A DNA stretch of 64,000 nt from Gammaproteobacteria bacterium. GTDB lineage: Bacteria; Pseudomonadota; Gammaproteobacteria; Burkholderiales; Rhodocyclaceae. Shown piece by piece: positions 17,717 to 26,896 of this stretch (its first letter is position 1; the number at the start of each line of letters is the position of its first letter). A program made the position numbers and the translations under genes. Below the pieces are notes generated by a model, which was not told the DNA's origin, did not search any database, and saw only the letters and a program-made list of their open reading frames with translations. The stretch is from contig JAHJVE010000016.1 in NCBI GenBank assembly GCA_018828385.1, forward strand, positions 1-64,000, in the 5' to 3' direction.

Positions 17717-20680
17717 TCAGGCGGCAAGCAAAAGGCGTCGCCCCATGTCCAGCTCAATGCGGCCGTACGGATTCACGTGGTGATAGATCAGCGGCGTGAG
17801 TCCGCGCCAATCATCAACCGTCATGCGATCACGCCACGCCGGTTCCGTCAGCACTTCCTGAATGAACAGCGTATTGACGTACACCAGACAGACTTGCAGC
17901 AAATGGAGCGACAAAACCGCCAGCTCCTGATCGGCCACACGATTGGTGGCGAACTCGCCGCGCTCGCCGTAGAAGATAAAGTTGTTGGCGCTGTTCCAGT
18001 TTTCAACCACATTGAGCCCCTCGTGGATTTCGCGCCGCAGCGACTCTTCGTGCAAGTAACGGCACAAGAAAATGGTCTTGATCGCCTTGCCCAATTCCGT
18101 CAGTGCCTTGTAGGTCGGATGCGCCGCCCCGCCACGGGTAAAGCGGCGCAGGATGGCTTCCGGCTCGGCCGTGCCCAGCTTCAGCGCGGTGGTGTACTTG
18201 ATGATTTCGTCGTACTGCTGCCGAATCAGCTCCCAATTGATGGACCGCGTCAGGATCGGTTCAAGGTTGGGGTATTGTGCGGCATCCGTACTTGCCGCCA
18301 GACTGAGCTTTTGTCGGGCGATCGCTTTGAGTCGAGGCAGCAGGTCGAAGCCCAGGATGTAGCTGAAGGCAAAGGCGATCTCGCTCTGCCCGTGGCTATC
18401 GACGTACTGGCGCTCAATCTCCATGTCCGTGCAATGGCGCAGCACGCCTTCCATCATGGCGGCTACTTCCGACGACGAGCAACGGCGCAATTGTGAGTAG
18501 ATGCAGGTCGAATTGGTGTCCACGTGCCAGTAGATCATGACGCCGCGCCCACCATAGCGGGCGTGCCATTCGGTCATCAGATTCTGATCGTAAGCGCCGA
18601 ACTTTTTGGAATCAGCCGCGCAGGCGGTGGTTGCGCTGCCCCAGATCGCTGGGTTACGGATCTGGAAGATCCCATTGACGACTTCGCCGATTGCGGCACG
18701 TAACGCCTCTTTCTGCACGAAGCGGCGTTTGACGTAGCGTAATTCCTCGAAGCTGACGCTCGGTTGTTGGCTGGCCACCCGTTTTAAGCCCACATTGGTG
18801 CCGATGCCAAACAGGCAGAGCAGCAGGCGGCGCTGCAATAGGGCTGGGTCGAGCGCTTCGCGGCTGGCGGTGGTACGGAACGCGGCGGTGAAGTTGACCC
18901 GCAAGTCGACTTCCTTGACGATGTCGATCAGCTCGACGTCTGACCAGCGTTGGCCGATCTCGCGCTTGAGCGCGGCGGTATTGGGAGGCTCCGTCTGCGC
19001 CTCCAGCGGCGAGAGGTGGATCAAGTTCTCGCCTTGTTGCCGCAGGCGCACCTTCGGGTTGTCCGGAAGGCCGTCGTTCAGTGTTTTCAGGCCTTGCCGC
19101 AGGGTGGACTGGATCTGCTCAATGAAGACCGCCACGTCCTTGGGTACGTCCAGCATCGCATAATAGTTGTCGCGCTTGTCGGCAAAATCGGCCGGTAGAT
19201 CCTGTTCTGGATTGCGATAGCGATCCGCACCATCGACCCAGATTTCCTTGGTGCGCAGGCGTTTCCGCAAGGCGCGCAGGACACAGATTTCATAGTTGAT
19301 GCGATTGACCCGGTCTTTGCCGTTTTTGTCCTGTTCCACCACGACATCGCGCAATTTCGTCGACACAATGCCTTCGAGCGGCACGTCGGCGGCGCTGTAA
19401 TACTGCTGTCGGCTATCCCGGTTGGCCTTGAGGACAGCCAGGGCTTCAATGACCGGGCGATGGACGGTGTTGTTGGACTGAAAGATCAGCGCATCCAGCA
19501 CCGGCATCAGCATGCTCCGGTAGTGATGGCCATAGGAAGACCGCATGGACTCCTGTACTTCCCGTTCGAAGTCAAAGCCCATGGTTTTGAATTCGGCGAC
19601 CAGCTCTTCCAAGGTTTTCTTGGACACCACCGGATAGACGACCTCTTTGATGATTCCTTCCGGCTGATCGACGGTGGCCTCGGCCAGCTTGAACAGGAGA
19701 CGGGCCTTGCCGCGAATTTTCTTGAAGGCGACGAACTGTTTCTTGTCGATCTTCTTCTCTGCACGGGTGCCCAGGTTGTGAATCACTTGCAAGAGCAAGT
19801 CGATCAGCGAATCGGTGAGCTGTTGCTGGCGTCGCCAGCAAAACATGGCCACCATGCTGTAGCGGATTGCAACGGGGTGACGCCGTAGTTCTCGGATGGA
19901 TTCAGTCGAGCAGCGTTGCCGGAACTGGTCTATGAATTTGGCGGGAACATCAGTAAAAACCTCCGGCGCCAAACCAATCTCGTCGATACATTTGAGTTTG
20001 GCAATGGCGACCAGCAGGCTGTCCAGACTGGCTTTGCCTGGATCGGTCTTGAGGCTGCTGAAGGAGATGCTCTTGGCGTTTTCGTTGTCAGCTTCGTCGG
20101 GATCGGTATCGTCTTCGCCCAGTAATCGGTTGATCGCGGCTTTGCTGCTTGTGCTCAAGCGCGAGTCAATGACCGCTTGTTGCTGAGCCTCATAACTACG
20201 TACTGCCGAACGGATGGTGCGGTTGAGTTCATCGCTCGCGGGCGGCTCCAAGTGATGAATACGACACCAGTCCAGCGCAAGGTCTCGGCCATGGCGGGCT
20301 TGCGGATCGAACGGGAGTGCCTCGCTGCATAGCCAATGATTGAGCTGTTTCAAGTCATCCCCAGTAGCCGGACGGTAGCCAAGAAATACTCGAATAGTCC
20401 GCTGGTGCCGCTGTCCTTGACGGCCATTTAGCGCATACGAAGACAGCGCTTCTGTCGTTGTGCCGAGTTGCGCAGCCAGCCATTGCGTTGCGTTAGGATC
20501 GATTTCGTCATGTCGCTCGGGAAACCGCCCGTGCAACTGCATGAACTTGAGCTGGATTGCGAAACCGAGCCGACCTTTGTCAGTCATGCCTGGCAACAAG
20601 GCGGACTCGTCGGTGGACAAGCTCCACAAGTCCTGAGTTTCTGGATCGTTCCATGAATGGGGCACGGCAAGGCCTAGCAA
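17717..20680 (-). CDS. tnpA: Tn3-family transposase TnpA
   Basis: 987 residues, the full length of Tn3-family transposases. The N-terminal DUF4158-like part begins near [20 protein letters not shown]. The C-terminal catalytic part shows [12 protein letters not shown], the first Asp in [15 protein letters not shown] (about 690), the second Asp in [10 protein letters not shown] (about 760) and the Glu/Asn-rich [19 protein letters not shown]. No frameshift is present. Sequence style is closest to the Tn4651/Tn4652 branch, which resolves cointegrates with TnpS/TnpT rather than a serine resolvase; neither is in the window. Confidence 0.95.
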   Translation of the reverse strand: MLGLAVPHSWNDPETQDLWSLSTDESALLPGMTDKGRLGFAIQLKFMQLHGRFPERHDEIDPNATQWLAAQLGTTTEALSSYALNGRQGQRHQRTIRVFLGYRPATGDDLKQLNHWLCSEALPFDPQARHGRDLALDWCRIHHLEPPASDELNRTIRSAVRSYEAQQQAVIDSRLSTSSKAAINRLLGEDDTDPDEADNENAKSISFSSLKTDPGKASLDSLLVAIAKLKCIDEIGLAPEVFTDVPAKFIDQFRQRCSTESIRELRRHPVAIRYSMVAMFCWRRQQQLTDSLIDLLLQVIHNLGTRAEKKIDKKQFVAFKKIRGKARLLFKLAEATVDQPEGIIKEVVYPVVSKKTLEELVAEFKTMGFDFEREVQESMRSSYGHHYRSMLMPVLDALIFQSNNTVHRPVIEALAVLKANRDSRQQYYSAADVPLEGIVSTKLRDVVVEQDKNGKDRVNRINYEICVLRALRKRLRTKEIWVDGADRYRNPEQDLPADFADKRDNYYAMLDVPKDVAVFIEQIQSTLRQGLKTLNDGLPDNPKVRLRQQGENLIHLSPLEAQTEPPNTAALKREIGQRWSDVELIDIVKEVDLRVNFTAAFRTTASREALDPALLQRRLLLCLFGIGTNVGLKRVASQQPSVSFEELRYVKRRFVQKEALRAAIGEVVNGIFQIRNPAIWGSATTACAADSKKFGAYDQNLMTEWHARYGGRGVMIYWHVDTNSTCIYSQLRRCSSSEVAAMMEGVLRHCTDMEIERQYVDSHGQSEIAFAFSYILGFDLLPRLKAIARQKLSLAASTDAAQYPNLEPILTRSINWELIRQQYDEIIKYTTALKLGTAEPEAILRRFTRGGAAHPTYKALTELGKAIKTIFLCRYLHEESLRREIHEGLNVVENWNSANNFIFYGERGEFATNRVADQELAVLSLHLLQVCLVYVNTLFIQEVLTEPAWRDRMTVDDWRGLTPLIYHHVNPYGRIELDMGRRLLLAA

Positions 20681-20737
20681 GGATCAAGGAAGCCGAATTA
20701 TAGAAATGCAGGAGCCCGCCGGGGAGATAATTGGCAG

Positions 20738-20785
20738 GGTCTATTAGTCGTATCTTATATGTCGTGAAATCTCAGCTTCGCTCCC
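20738..20785 (-). repeat. Presumed right terminal inverted repeat of the transposon
   Basis: Read on the minus strand from 20785, the sequence begins GGGAGCGAAGCTGAG and continues through ACGACATATAAGATACGAC. A G-run at the outer end and an AAG-like inner end agree with Tn3-type ends, and the interrupted gene starts directly beyond. Only one copy is in the window, so the call cannot be confirmed here. Confidence 0.4.
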
Positions 20786-21604
20786 ACTGGGCCTAATAGC
20801 TTCCTCCGACAATTGGCCGATGAGAAGCGGTACAAGGATTTGTCCGGGGCGGTCGGCGACTTGATGCCGGCAGAACAAGCTGCTTACGTTAAAGCCCAGA
20901 TCGCCTATTTGTCCAAGGATGGCGATTCCCTCAAGGTTGAGTTGGGAACTCTGGCTGGTAGCAAGCTCGAAAAATGGTCCCCGAATTGGGAACGCATGAA
21001 CGTTCTCGAAACGACGGGCTTTGGCAGCCCCAAGATCAAGGGAACTGTGGCTTTCGCTGACGATGTTCGTAGCAGCATGGAAACGCGCCAGAAAATCTAT
21101 GGCAGCAGCGGTGCTATCGCGATAGTCGCCGGGCTTATCGGTGGTGGCCTATTCGGCTTCGGCATGATGCTGATTCGCCGTGCCCGCCGCCTTGAGGCGA
21201 TGCTGGGTATTGCCGCAAAGGAAGGGAAAGGCAACGCTCTTGTCGACGGTGCCGCCACTTTCTTCGGCCTGAAACAGCGCGAGGAACTTGAAGCCGCACG
21301 CAGCAAGGCCCTCGAACACCAGAGTCCGGGCTGGACACCCGCCTGGCAGCGCCCCGTTCAACGCCCCGAATCGGTCCCGGTGCCCGCGTCGTCTGCGACA
21401 GAAAGCAGCGGACCATCCATGATGGAGGGGGTTCTGGTGGGTGCCGCTGCCGGCATGGTTGCCTCGGCAATCCTGGATGATGACCGCCCTTCCCGAAGCA
21501 CCCGCGACAGTTCCCCCGCCTACTGCACGCCGATTGACTCGCCAGTTGCCGACTCAAGTCCCTGCGTTTCTGGTGGCGATTGTGGCAGCGTGGGGTGCGA
21601 ATAA
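20786..21604 (+). pseudogene. 5'-truncated membrane protein gene cut by the transposon
   Basis: The frame is open from 20768, inside the presumed terminal repeat, and coding-like from about TGPNSFLRQLADEKRYKD onward, without a good ATG or ribosome site. The remaining 270 residues have one strong membrane segment (IAIVAGLIGGGLFGFGMML), a proline-rich linker, a second glycine/alanine-rich segment and a cysteine-containing tail. The N-terminal part of the gene was presumably separated by the Tn3 insertion. A TTG at 20813 could give a shorter product. No family is recognised. Confidence 0.6.
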
Positions 21605-21605
21605 C

Positions 21606-22313
21606 ATGGTTCGCCATATCGTTCGTCCCCTCCTCGCAGCGGCAGTAGCCCTCCTGGTGCTTCCCACTCCATCTTTCGCTGGCAAGGTGAGCGGTGGCCG
21701 CTCAGTCAGTATCAGCCGGTCCATCAGCTACAGTCCGGCCAGGCCCTCCTATTCGGGGGCCGCTGCCAAGCCCAGCTCCACTACCCGGCCATCGACCTCC
21801 GCGCCGGCGGCCGCAACTGGTGCCACCCGCCCCCAAGCAGCAGTGGCATCCGTGTCAGGGGCTTCGGCACCGGTCCGTCAAGAATCTTCGTCGGGCTCGT
21901 TCTGGACCCCGTTCGTCCTCGGCTACATGATGGCTCCGAGCGCAAGCCATGCCGCCCCTTCCTCGACCAAGGCCACCACGCCCCCCTCAGCTGCCGCAGT
22001 GGCACCGGCAGTGGCCTCTGGAACTACTGTACCCGCGCAGGCCGCCCCCGCCGCCGACCCCAAGGCAAGGACCGGCCCTTTTGCCATCGACGTGCCGGAA
22101 AACGAACTGTTTGACGGCGATTGCAAGATCCGCCCCGCTGCCCAGAAGTTCATCAAGGCCGCCAAGATCGACCATTCCGTCCTTTTCCTCGCCGCCCCTG
22201 AAAGCGGCCGGTGCGGAAAGATCCGCGACCGACTGGCAGGCCAAGTTGCCCCCGCCATTCTGGTCAAGTCGGAAAACGACCATATCGTTCTTTCCCGGAT
22301 GATGAAGCAATGA
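21606..22313 (+). CDS. Secreted or periplasmic protein, Ser/Ala/Pro-rich
   Basis: 235 residues. A clear signal peptide (LLAAAVALLVLPTPSFA) supports the ATG at 21606 over an earlier in-frame start. A low-complexity Ser/Ala/Pro region follows to about residue 150. A compact C-terminal domain with two cysteines (FDGDCKIRPAAQ, ESGRCGKIRD) may form a disulfide. It starts 1 bp after the truncated gene and overlaps the next gene by 4 bp. No function is recognised. Confidence 0.7.
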   Translation: MVRHIVRPLLAAAVALLVLPTPSFAGKVSGGRSVSISRSISYSPARPSYSGAAAKPSSTTRPSTSAPAAATGATRPQAAVASVSGASAPVRQESSSGSFWTPFVLGYMMAPSASHAAPSSTKATTPPSAAAVAPAVASGTTVPAQAAPAADPKARTGPFAIDVPENELFDGDCKIRPAAQKFIKAAKIDHSVLFLAAPESGRCGKIRDRLAGQVAPAILVKSENDHIVLSRMMKQ

Positions 22314-22738
22314 GCGAACCCGTCCTGAATGAGCGCCTGCTGACCCTATTGCGCTTCGCCAAGAGCGAGCGTTCCGGATCAACCTGGCGCGATGTCGCGC
22401 AAGCCCTGGGCGCCCTTTACCACCCCGAAATGCGCCTCGCGGATGTGATCCATCACCTGGTCGCCGCCTACTCGGAAGTTCTGTGCGAGCCTCGCTTCGC
22501 GGTCGGCTGCGGCGGCAAGGCCTCAGAGGAACTGCTGCTGGCTCCGATCAAGGGTTACCACTCCATCGACCTCGCTGGGCCGCGGACCCTCGACACCACG
22601 TATACCGTTGAAGAGTTCTACAACGCTTTCGTGATCCACATCCTGGGCCAATTGAGCATCACCAGCATCGGATGGTGTCGCGATTGGTTCGACGGCACAT
22701 CCCCTTCTCTCCCCACTTTGGAGGCCATCCATGTCTGA
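22310..22738 (+). CDS. Unknown cytoplasmic protein
   Basis: 142 residues beginning at ATG 22310, which overlaps the previous stop (ATGA). The N-terminal part looks helical (LLTLLRFAKSERSGSTWRDV) and the rest is mixed, with no membrane segment. It overlaps the next gene by 8 bp, so it belongs to one translationally coupled run from 21606 to 24043. Confidence 0.65.
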   Translation: MSEPVLNERLLTLLRFAKSERSGSTWRDVAQALGALYHPEMRLADVIHHLVAAYSEVLCEPRFAVGCGGKASEELLLAPIKGYHSIDLAGPRTLDTTYTVEEFYNAFVIHILGQLSITSIGWCRDWFDGTSPSLPTLEAIHV

Positions 22739-23300
22739 TTGGAACAAGCCCGTAGTCGCCCAAGCCGGCTCGGGCATGTCTATTCTTTCCAACGCTCTCG
22801 CAGACGTACCTGGAGCGAAGCTCGTTGTGGTCGACGTTGGGCAATCCAGTGAAACATTCCTGTCCGCCCCTCCGCGCGCTGGCATGTCGGTACTGCACAA
22901 CCAGCTGTTGTGGAAGGATGCCACCGACAGCTCGCAGTTGGCCAAGAAGGTGGCAAACACGCTTCGTGACAGCATCAACGCGGCCTTCCAGACTTTGGGC
23001 AACGCCTTACTCCAGGAAGTTGTGCTGACCTTCCGCACCCGGGCCGGCGAAGAGCTACTGATCAACCCATTCGATCAGGCATCGATCGATGCCGCCAAGG
23101 CTGCGGCGCCAAGTGAGGGCGTTGGCCCTGCCGTCTCTGCGCACCTCGTTGCCTTGATGGGTCGCGGGATCATCACAGATGCGTCGCTCCTGCCTGCAGA
23201 GTATCGGCATCTGAGCGCCCTGATTGGCACCTCACTGTCCCAGGCCGAAGTGGCGCTGGCCAACTGCAATACCAAGATCCAATTCGACAAGGGACACTGA
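22731..23300 (+). CDS. Unknown protein
   Basis: 189 residues, soluble, without recognised domain. The first 50 residues carry a short beta segment (KLVVVDVGQSSETFL) and the middle is helical. It starts inside the end of the preceding gene and is followed 2 bp later by the next, an operon-like arrangement. Confidence 0.65.
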   Translation: MSDWNKPVVAQAGSGMSILSNALADVPGAKLVVVDVGQSSETFLSAPPRAGMSVLHNQLLWKDATDSSQLAKKVANTLRDSINAAFQTLGNALLQEVVLTFRTRAGEELLINPFDQASIDAAKAAAPSEGVGPAVSAHLVALMGRGIITDASLLPAEYRHLSALIGTSLSQAEVALANCNTKIQFDKGH

Positions 23301-23302
23301 CC

Positions 23303-24043
23303 ATGCCGGACCTGATCATCACATTGCAGCCCGAGCAGGAAACAGCCCTTCGGCGCGACTATGACCGCTTCTGTGGGCTGATGAAAAATGCACTACCCAC
23401 CGCCCCAGCCCCGAGTTTCGAGCAGTTCGTGGTGGCCAAGCTCACCGGCAACACCGAAGAGGTCGCCGACCAGATGGTTCGGTCGATCATTACCGCCGGC
23501 GCGTATCGCTACCTCGACCAGTGGTTTAAGGGGCGCTTCTCATCCTTCGTTTTGAGTCTGCTTCGAATGTTGCGTCCTGCCGGGTTTGGTTTTGTGCGGG
23601 GCAGGGACTCTACCGATGAGGGGCTTGCCAAGGGCGCAGCATGGCTCCTCGATGCCCTCGAAAGCGAGTTTGGCACCCCTATCCCACCGGAAGCGCGTGA
23701 AGAGCTTTTGCGGGACATGCCACGCAGCGCACTCTATGTCGATACGCTGTTCCCCAACGAATCGATTGGTCGACTGTTCGAAGTTGCCGATCGCTTCCTG
23801 CGGGATTGCTACGTTCAGTGTTCCGAAGCACATGACGAGCGCGGGCTTGAGAAGGGCGAGCAGCTGATTGCTTTCCTATCTGGATTTGCAGAGTGGAACG
23901 CCTTTGACCGCGGCGAGTGGAGCGAACGCTTCCGGAACGCGCGAGAGGTATTTCAACAGCGACGCGAATCCCGAATGTCCTGGGTGGATCGCCTGCTCAA
24001 GCGGGCCGTCGAGCACCGAGAGGCTGCCCTGGCCCAATCATAG
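23303..24043 (+). CDS. Unknown helical protein
   Basis: 246 residues, largely alpha-helical and acidic/basic mixed, with a moderately hydrophobic stretch (FSSFVLSLLRMLRPAGFGF). No known motif. It is the last of the densely packed genes before the membrane protein at 24097. Confidence 0.65.
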   Translation: MPDLIITLQPEQETALRRDYDRFCGLMKNALPTAPAPSFEQFVVAKLTGNTEEVADQMVRSIITAGAYRYLDQWFKGRFSSFVLSLLRMLRPAGFGFVRGRDSTDEGLAKGAAWLLDALESEFGTPIPPEAREELLRDMPRSALYVDTLFPNESIGRLFEVADRFLRDCYVQCSEAHDERGLEKGEQLIAFLSGFAEWNAFDRGEWSERFRNAREVFQQRRESRMSWVDRLLKRAVEHREAALAQS

Positions 24044-24096
24044 TTCTTGGCCATGATCCCTTGCCCGGACATGGCCTCTTCGTTTTAGGAGCGCAC

Positions 24097-24858
24097 ATGG
24101 AAACCTATCAGCAAAATCCCTTTTGGCTGCGGCTACTGGATCTCGTCACCGGCGGCGTGGCGGCGGGAGTCATCGCCTATCTTGTGACTGGCGGATTTTC
24201 GCCCGTCCTGACGGGGTTCCTGCTGTCCTATCTGTACTTCGGCAAGGCCAAGTATGGTCCCCTCGGACCTCTGACGTCCTTTGATGACGTGAAGGCATCC
24301 CTCTTTGCCAGCCTTGCATGGCCTTACCTAGCCTGGAAGAAACTGGATCGGGATTTGCAGACGCCTTCTTCGGTCACCTACGATGCCTACGTCAACGAAG
24401 TCTTTGTCGGCGAGCTGAGCGACCCCGACTATTCCGCGATCAAGCGTCAGGTGCTGCGCGACCCCCGGCTGTATTTCGCTCAGGTGCTGAATCTCGGGTG
24501 GGTAGGGTTCAAGGCCCTTGATACCTTCTTTCTTGGCATCCCCATGCTCGCCTTCTGGGGGTTGATCGCCCTCGCCTATTTCGCTCCCGAGACCTACGGC
24601 GAAATTCTGACGACCATTCAAAATGGGCCGGAAGCGATTCGAGACTTTGCAAGCAGGTACATGGGGCTGCTGATTCAAGTCTGGTTCCTCGCACTGCTTG
24701 TCCAGGCTGTCGCGCGTGGCCACGTCCCCGGCTTCACCAACGTTTTTGCGCAGGCCACTACCCGCCATCTCCGCCGCAAGCTTCGAGTCGCGGCCGAGGG
24801 AGAGGTTGTGCTTCATCCCCACGTTGTTTTGCCCGCTGCCCCCGCCCCCCAACAATGA
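24097..24858 (+). CDS. Unknown integral membrane protein
   Basis: 253 residues. Likely membrane helices are near 15-55 (VAAGVIAYLVTGGFSPVLTG), 150-170 (IPMLAFWGLIALAYFA) and 195-215 (GLLIQVWFLALLVQAVA). ATG 24097 follows TTTTAGGAGCGCAC, a good ribosome site, so the longer in-frame start is rejected. The last 4 bp overlap the phosphatase-like gene. No family is recognised. Confidence 0.7.
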   Translation: METYQQNPFWLRLLDLVTGGVAAGVIAYLVTGGFSPVLTGFLLSYLYFGKAKYGPLGPLTSFDDVKASLFASLAWPYLAWKKLDRDLQTPSSVTYDAYVNEVFVGELSDPDYSAIKRQVLRDPRLYFAQVLNLGWVGFKALDTFFLGIPMLAFWGLIALAYFAPETYGEILTTIQNGPEAIRDFASRYMGLLIQVWFLALLVQAVARGHVPGFTNVFAQATTRHLRRKLRVAAEGEVVLHPHVVLPAAPAPQQ

Positions 24859-25370
24859 CCATTCGCTCCATCAACTTCATCAGCGAAGCCACCGCCATTG
24901 GCCTGAAACCGCTGCCCGGTACCGCCATCATCTCGATCACCAATCCCGGCGAGCTTGCCCCGCTCATCGAAGGTTGGGAGCAGTTGCTTCGCGTGGGCGT
25001 GGCAGATGCATCCTATGACGAGCAGACCATCGAGTCGTACGGGCGCATGTGGCCGCTTTCATCACGGGGCTTCCCAACCAAGGCACATGCTGAAGCGATC
25101 CGGGCGTTCCTCGACCAGCTTCCCCCAAGCATCGAGTCTCTGATCATCCATTGCGGTGCTGGCGTCAGTCGTTCCGGGGCCGTGGCGAAGTATGCGGCCG
25201 CGCGCTACGGCCTGCCGTTTCCCGCTGACTACGCCCGCCACAACGAGGCCTTGTTTCGGCTACTCGAGGAGCCAACCGTCTTTGACGCAGCACTGGCCCG
25301 ATACCCGGCCAGAAAACCCAATCTCCTGCTGCGTTTGGCATCATTCATTGGTTTTAGTCATTCGTCCTGA
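24855..25370 (+). CDS. Dual-specificity/tyrosine phosphatase-like protein 1
   Basis: 171 residues with the protein-tyrosine-phosphatase loop HCGAGVSRSGAVA (Cys100, Arg106), the CX5R motif needed for a cysteinyl-phosphate intermediate. An Asp-containing loop upstream could provide the general acid. The opening INFIS...PGTAIISITNPG matches that of the next gene, so the two are tandem paralogues. Likely a small dual-specificity-type phosphatase acting on protein, RNA 5' ends or nucleotide substrates; the substrate is unknown. Confidence 0.75.
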   Translation: MTIRSINFISEATAIGLKPLPGTAIISITNPGELAPLIEGWEQLLRVGVADASYDEQTIESYGRMWPLSSRGFPTKAHAEAIRAFLDQLPPSIESLIIHCGAGVSRSGAVAKYAAARYGLPFPADYARHNEALFRLLEEPTVFDAALARYPARKPNLLLRLASFIGFSHSS

Positions 25371-25380
25371 AGGAGCGTCC

Positions 25381-25854
25381 ATGATCAACTCCGTCGATTT
25401 TGTCTCCTCCACCCGAATTGAAGCCATGCCTGGCGACACGGCCCTGGCGGTGATCTCCATCACCGATCCCGGCTCGTCTGACACGCGCATATCGCCAGCG
25501 TTCGGGCCTGTGCTGCGAATGAAATTCGATGACCTCGATGCCGACAGCCTGGCATCCGGATCTACCGGCCGGGTATTTGCCCACGGGGATGCGGAACGGG
25601 TTGTGTCATTCCTGGACGCGGTGGATCGTGATGCCGGCCTCCAGGGTGTCATCGTCCATTGTGAAATGGGGCGCTCCCGCTCCGGTGCCATTGCCTGGTA
25701 CGCCCTTTCCTACGGTGGCGAGATGGCCAAGGAGCGTCGTATCGACGGTTTCAACTCGCTCGTACTGGAAACACTGGAAGCCGTTCGCGGGCAGCGACTT
25801 CCTCGACCGGCCGGAATGCTTGTATCTGCCGGATTCAAACTATGCCCGCGCTAA
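25381..25854 (+). CDS. Dual-specificity/tyrosine phosphatase-like protein 2
   Basis: 157 residues starting at ATG 25381 after AAGGAG. The active loop reads HCEMGRSRSGAIA (Cys94, Arg100). The N-terminus INSVDFVSS...GDTALAVISITDPG parallels the preceding protein, but the body is shorter and the loop differs, so the pair has diverged. They are 10 bp apart and must be co-transcribed. Confidence 0.75.
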   Translation: MINSVDFVSSTRIEAMPGDTALAVISITDPGSSDTRISPAFGPVLRMKFDDLDADSLASGSTGRVFAHGDAERVVSFLDAVDRDAGLQGVIVHCEMGRSRSGAIAWYALSYGGEMAKERRIDGFNSLVLETLEAVRGQRLPRPAGMLVSAGFKLCPR

Positions 25855-25866
25855 ATGGAGCAACCT

Positions 25867-26127
25867 ATGTCAATTAAATCATTCTCTCCATGTTCTGATT
25901 GGTTCTTTGTATTCGAGGACAACACAGGTAAGACTATCAACTACCGGCTTGCTGGATGGGCTGTAATGGAAGATCAAGACGGGAAAGATAAAGTTGTCGG
26001 GCTGGTGCCGGTTATGGACGGAGGCAATTCGGGGCCCATGTCCGATGTAAGCCAGCTTGTAGTGGTCCCGCCGGTGCATGGAACTTATAAGCACAAAGAT
26101 GAAATTGCCGGAAAAAAAGGTTCGTGA
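25867..26127 (+). CDS. Small unknown protein
   Basis: 86 residues, beta-rich, acidic-to-neutral (WFFVFEDNTGKTINYRLAGW). GGAG lies 6 bp before ATG 25867; an earlier ATG at 25855 lacks this. Its stop overlaps the GTG start of the next gene. No family is known. Confidence 0.6.
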   Translation: MSIKSFSPCSDWFFVFEDNTGKTINYRLAGWAVMEDQDGKDKVVGLVPVMDGGNSGPMSDVSQLVVVPPVHGTYKHKDEIAGKKGS

Positions 26128-26894
26128 TTACCGATACATTTCATGTGTTGGTTGAGGCGGATGGTTGGTTCGAAGAATTTAAAGGCAAGCCGCCCGAACC
26201 CGGCCATCTTCCCGATCTCGGATTCACCGCCTATTGTTCGCGTCCTCCAAGGACCTTGATCACCTTCGACGGGCTGCGCCACCTGGCGGCCGAGCAACGC
26301 AAGACTTTCGAGCTGCTGCTGTTCGCCACGGTACAACCTCACCACCTAAATTCGTGCGATATCGCCTTCTGGGCCCCGGCATCTTGCTGGAAATGCCAGG
26401 GGCAGTTCGTTGCTCACAGCCTGGTCAGCAAGAACGTCCGTTGTGTCGAGACCTATGGCATTGGTGCCGGCCTCGGGCGCGAGGGGCCGGAAACGGTGGG
26501 CGTCATCGATGCCGAAGTGGCCTATGCCGGTGTCGGCAAACCTTTGGCGCTCATGCCCTATGGCATCGAGTACCTGGATAGGGTGTTGGCCGCCACCTGG
26601 CGCCGGATGCTCCAGATTCCGGAAATCACCGATCGGCTTGCCGCTCCCCCAGCATCCCTGGCATTCGCCCACTCGGATCGGTACGGAGCGGCCTACTGGG
26701 GCTTGCACTGCCCCCATTGCGCGGCGCTGCAGGGTGAGCACTTCTTGAAGCCGCACCCGGAGCTATCCGACGCCGACAAGGGGCGAGCGCCCCTTTCTTC
26801 CCTTCCTCAGATCATCGCTACGCCCACCCTGGATGACGTGCCTGTCGTCGGCGGCAAGCTGTGGTCCCGACTTTTCTTCACTCCCTATCCCTGA
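26124..26894 (+). CDS. Unknown protein with two CxxC zinc-knuckle-like motifs
   Basis: 256 residues. SCWKCQ near residue 90 and CPHC near residue 195 could bind one zinc ion. The middle contains GKPLALMPYGIEYLDRVLA. Start is GTG at 26124 with AAAAAAGG before it, overlapping the previous stop (GTGA). The ADP-ribosylglycohydrolase begins 2 bp after its stop, so the genes are probably functionally linked. Confidence 0.65.
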   Translation: MITDTFHVLVEADGWFEEFKGKPPEPGHLPDLGFTAYCSRPPRTLITFDGLRHLAAEQRKTFELLLFATVQPHHLNSCDIAFWAPASCWKCQGQFVAHSLVSKNVRCVETYGIGAGLGREGPETVGVIDAEVAYAGVGKPLALMPYGIEYLDRVLAATWRRMLQIPEITDRLAAPPASLAFAHSDRYGAAYWGLHCPHCAALQGEHFLKPHPELSDADKGRAPLSSLPQIIATPTLDDVPVVGGKLWSRLFFTPYP

Positions 26895-26896
26895 TC

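Larger units (their letters stand above)
1..20785. mobile_element. tnpA: Tn3-family transposon with catabolic cargo (left end outside window)
   Basis: Everything from the window start to about 20785 appears to be the cargo and right end of a Tn3-family transposon. The full-length tnpA (17717-20680, minus) lies next to the right boundary. Just beyond it, an open reading frame without a proper start begins abruptly, as expected for a target gene cut by insertion. The cargo includes transporter, regulator, beta-oxidation, ETF and porin genes, plus remnants of IS630 and probably IS1182 elements. No second terminal repeat was found, so the left end is presumed to lie upstream of the window. The exact right base is uncertain by a few bases. 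Confidence 0.6.

Noticed and set aside
17648..18496. 282-codon plus-strand frame inside tnpA
   Set aside because: Fully antisense to the conserved transposase; no ribosome site and no protein-like motif.
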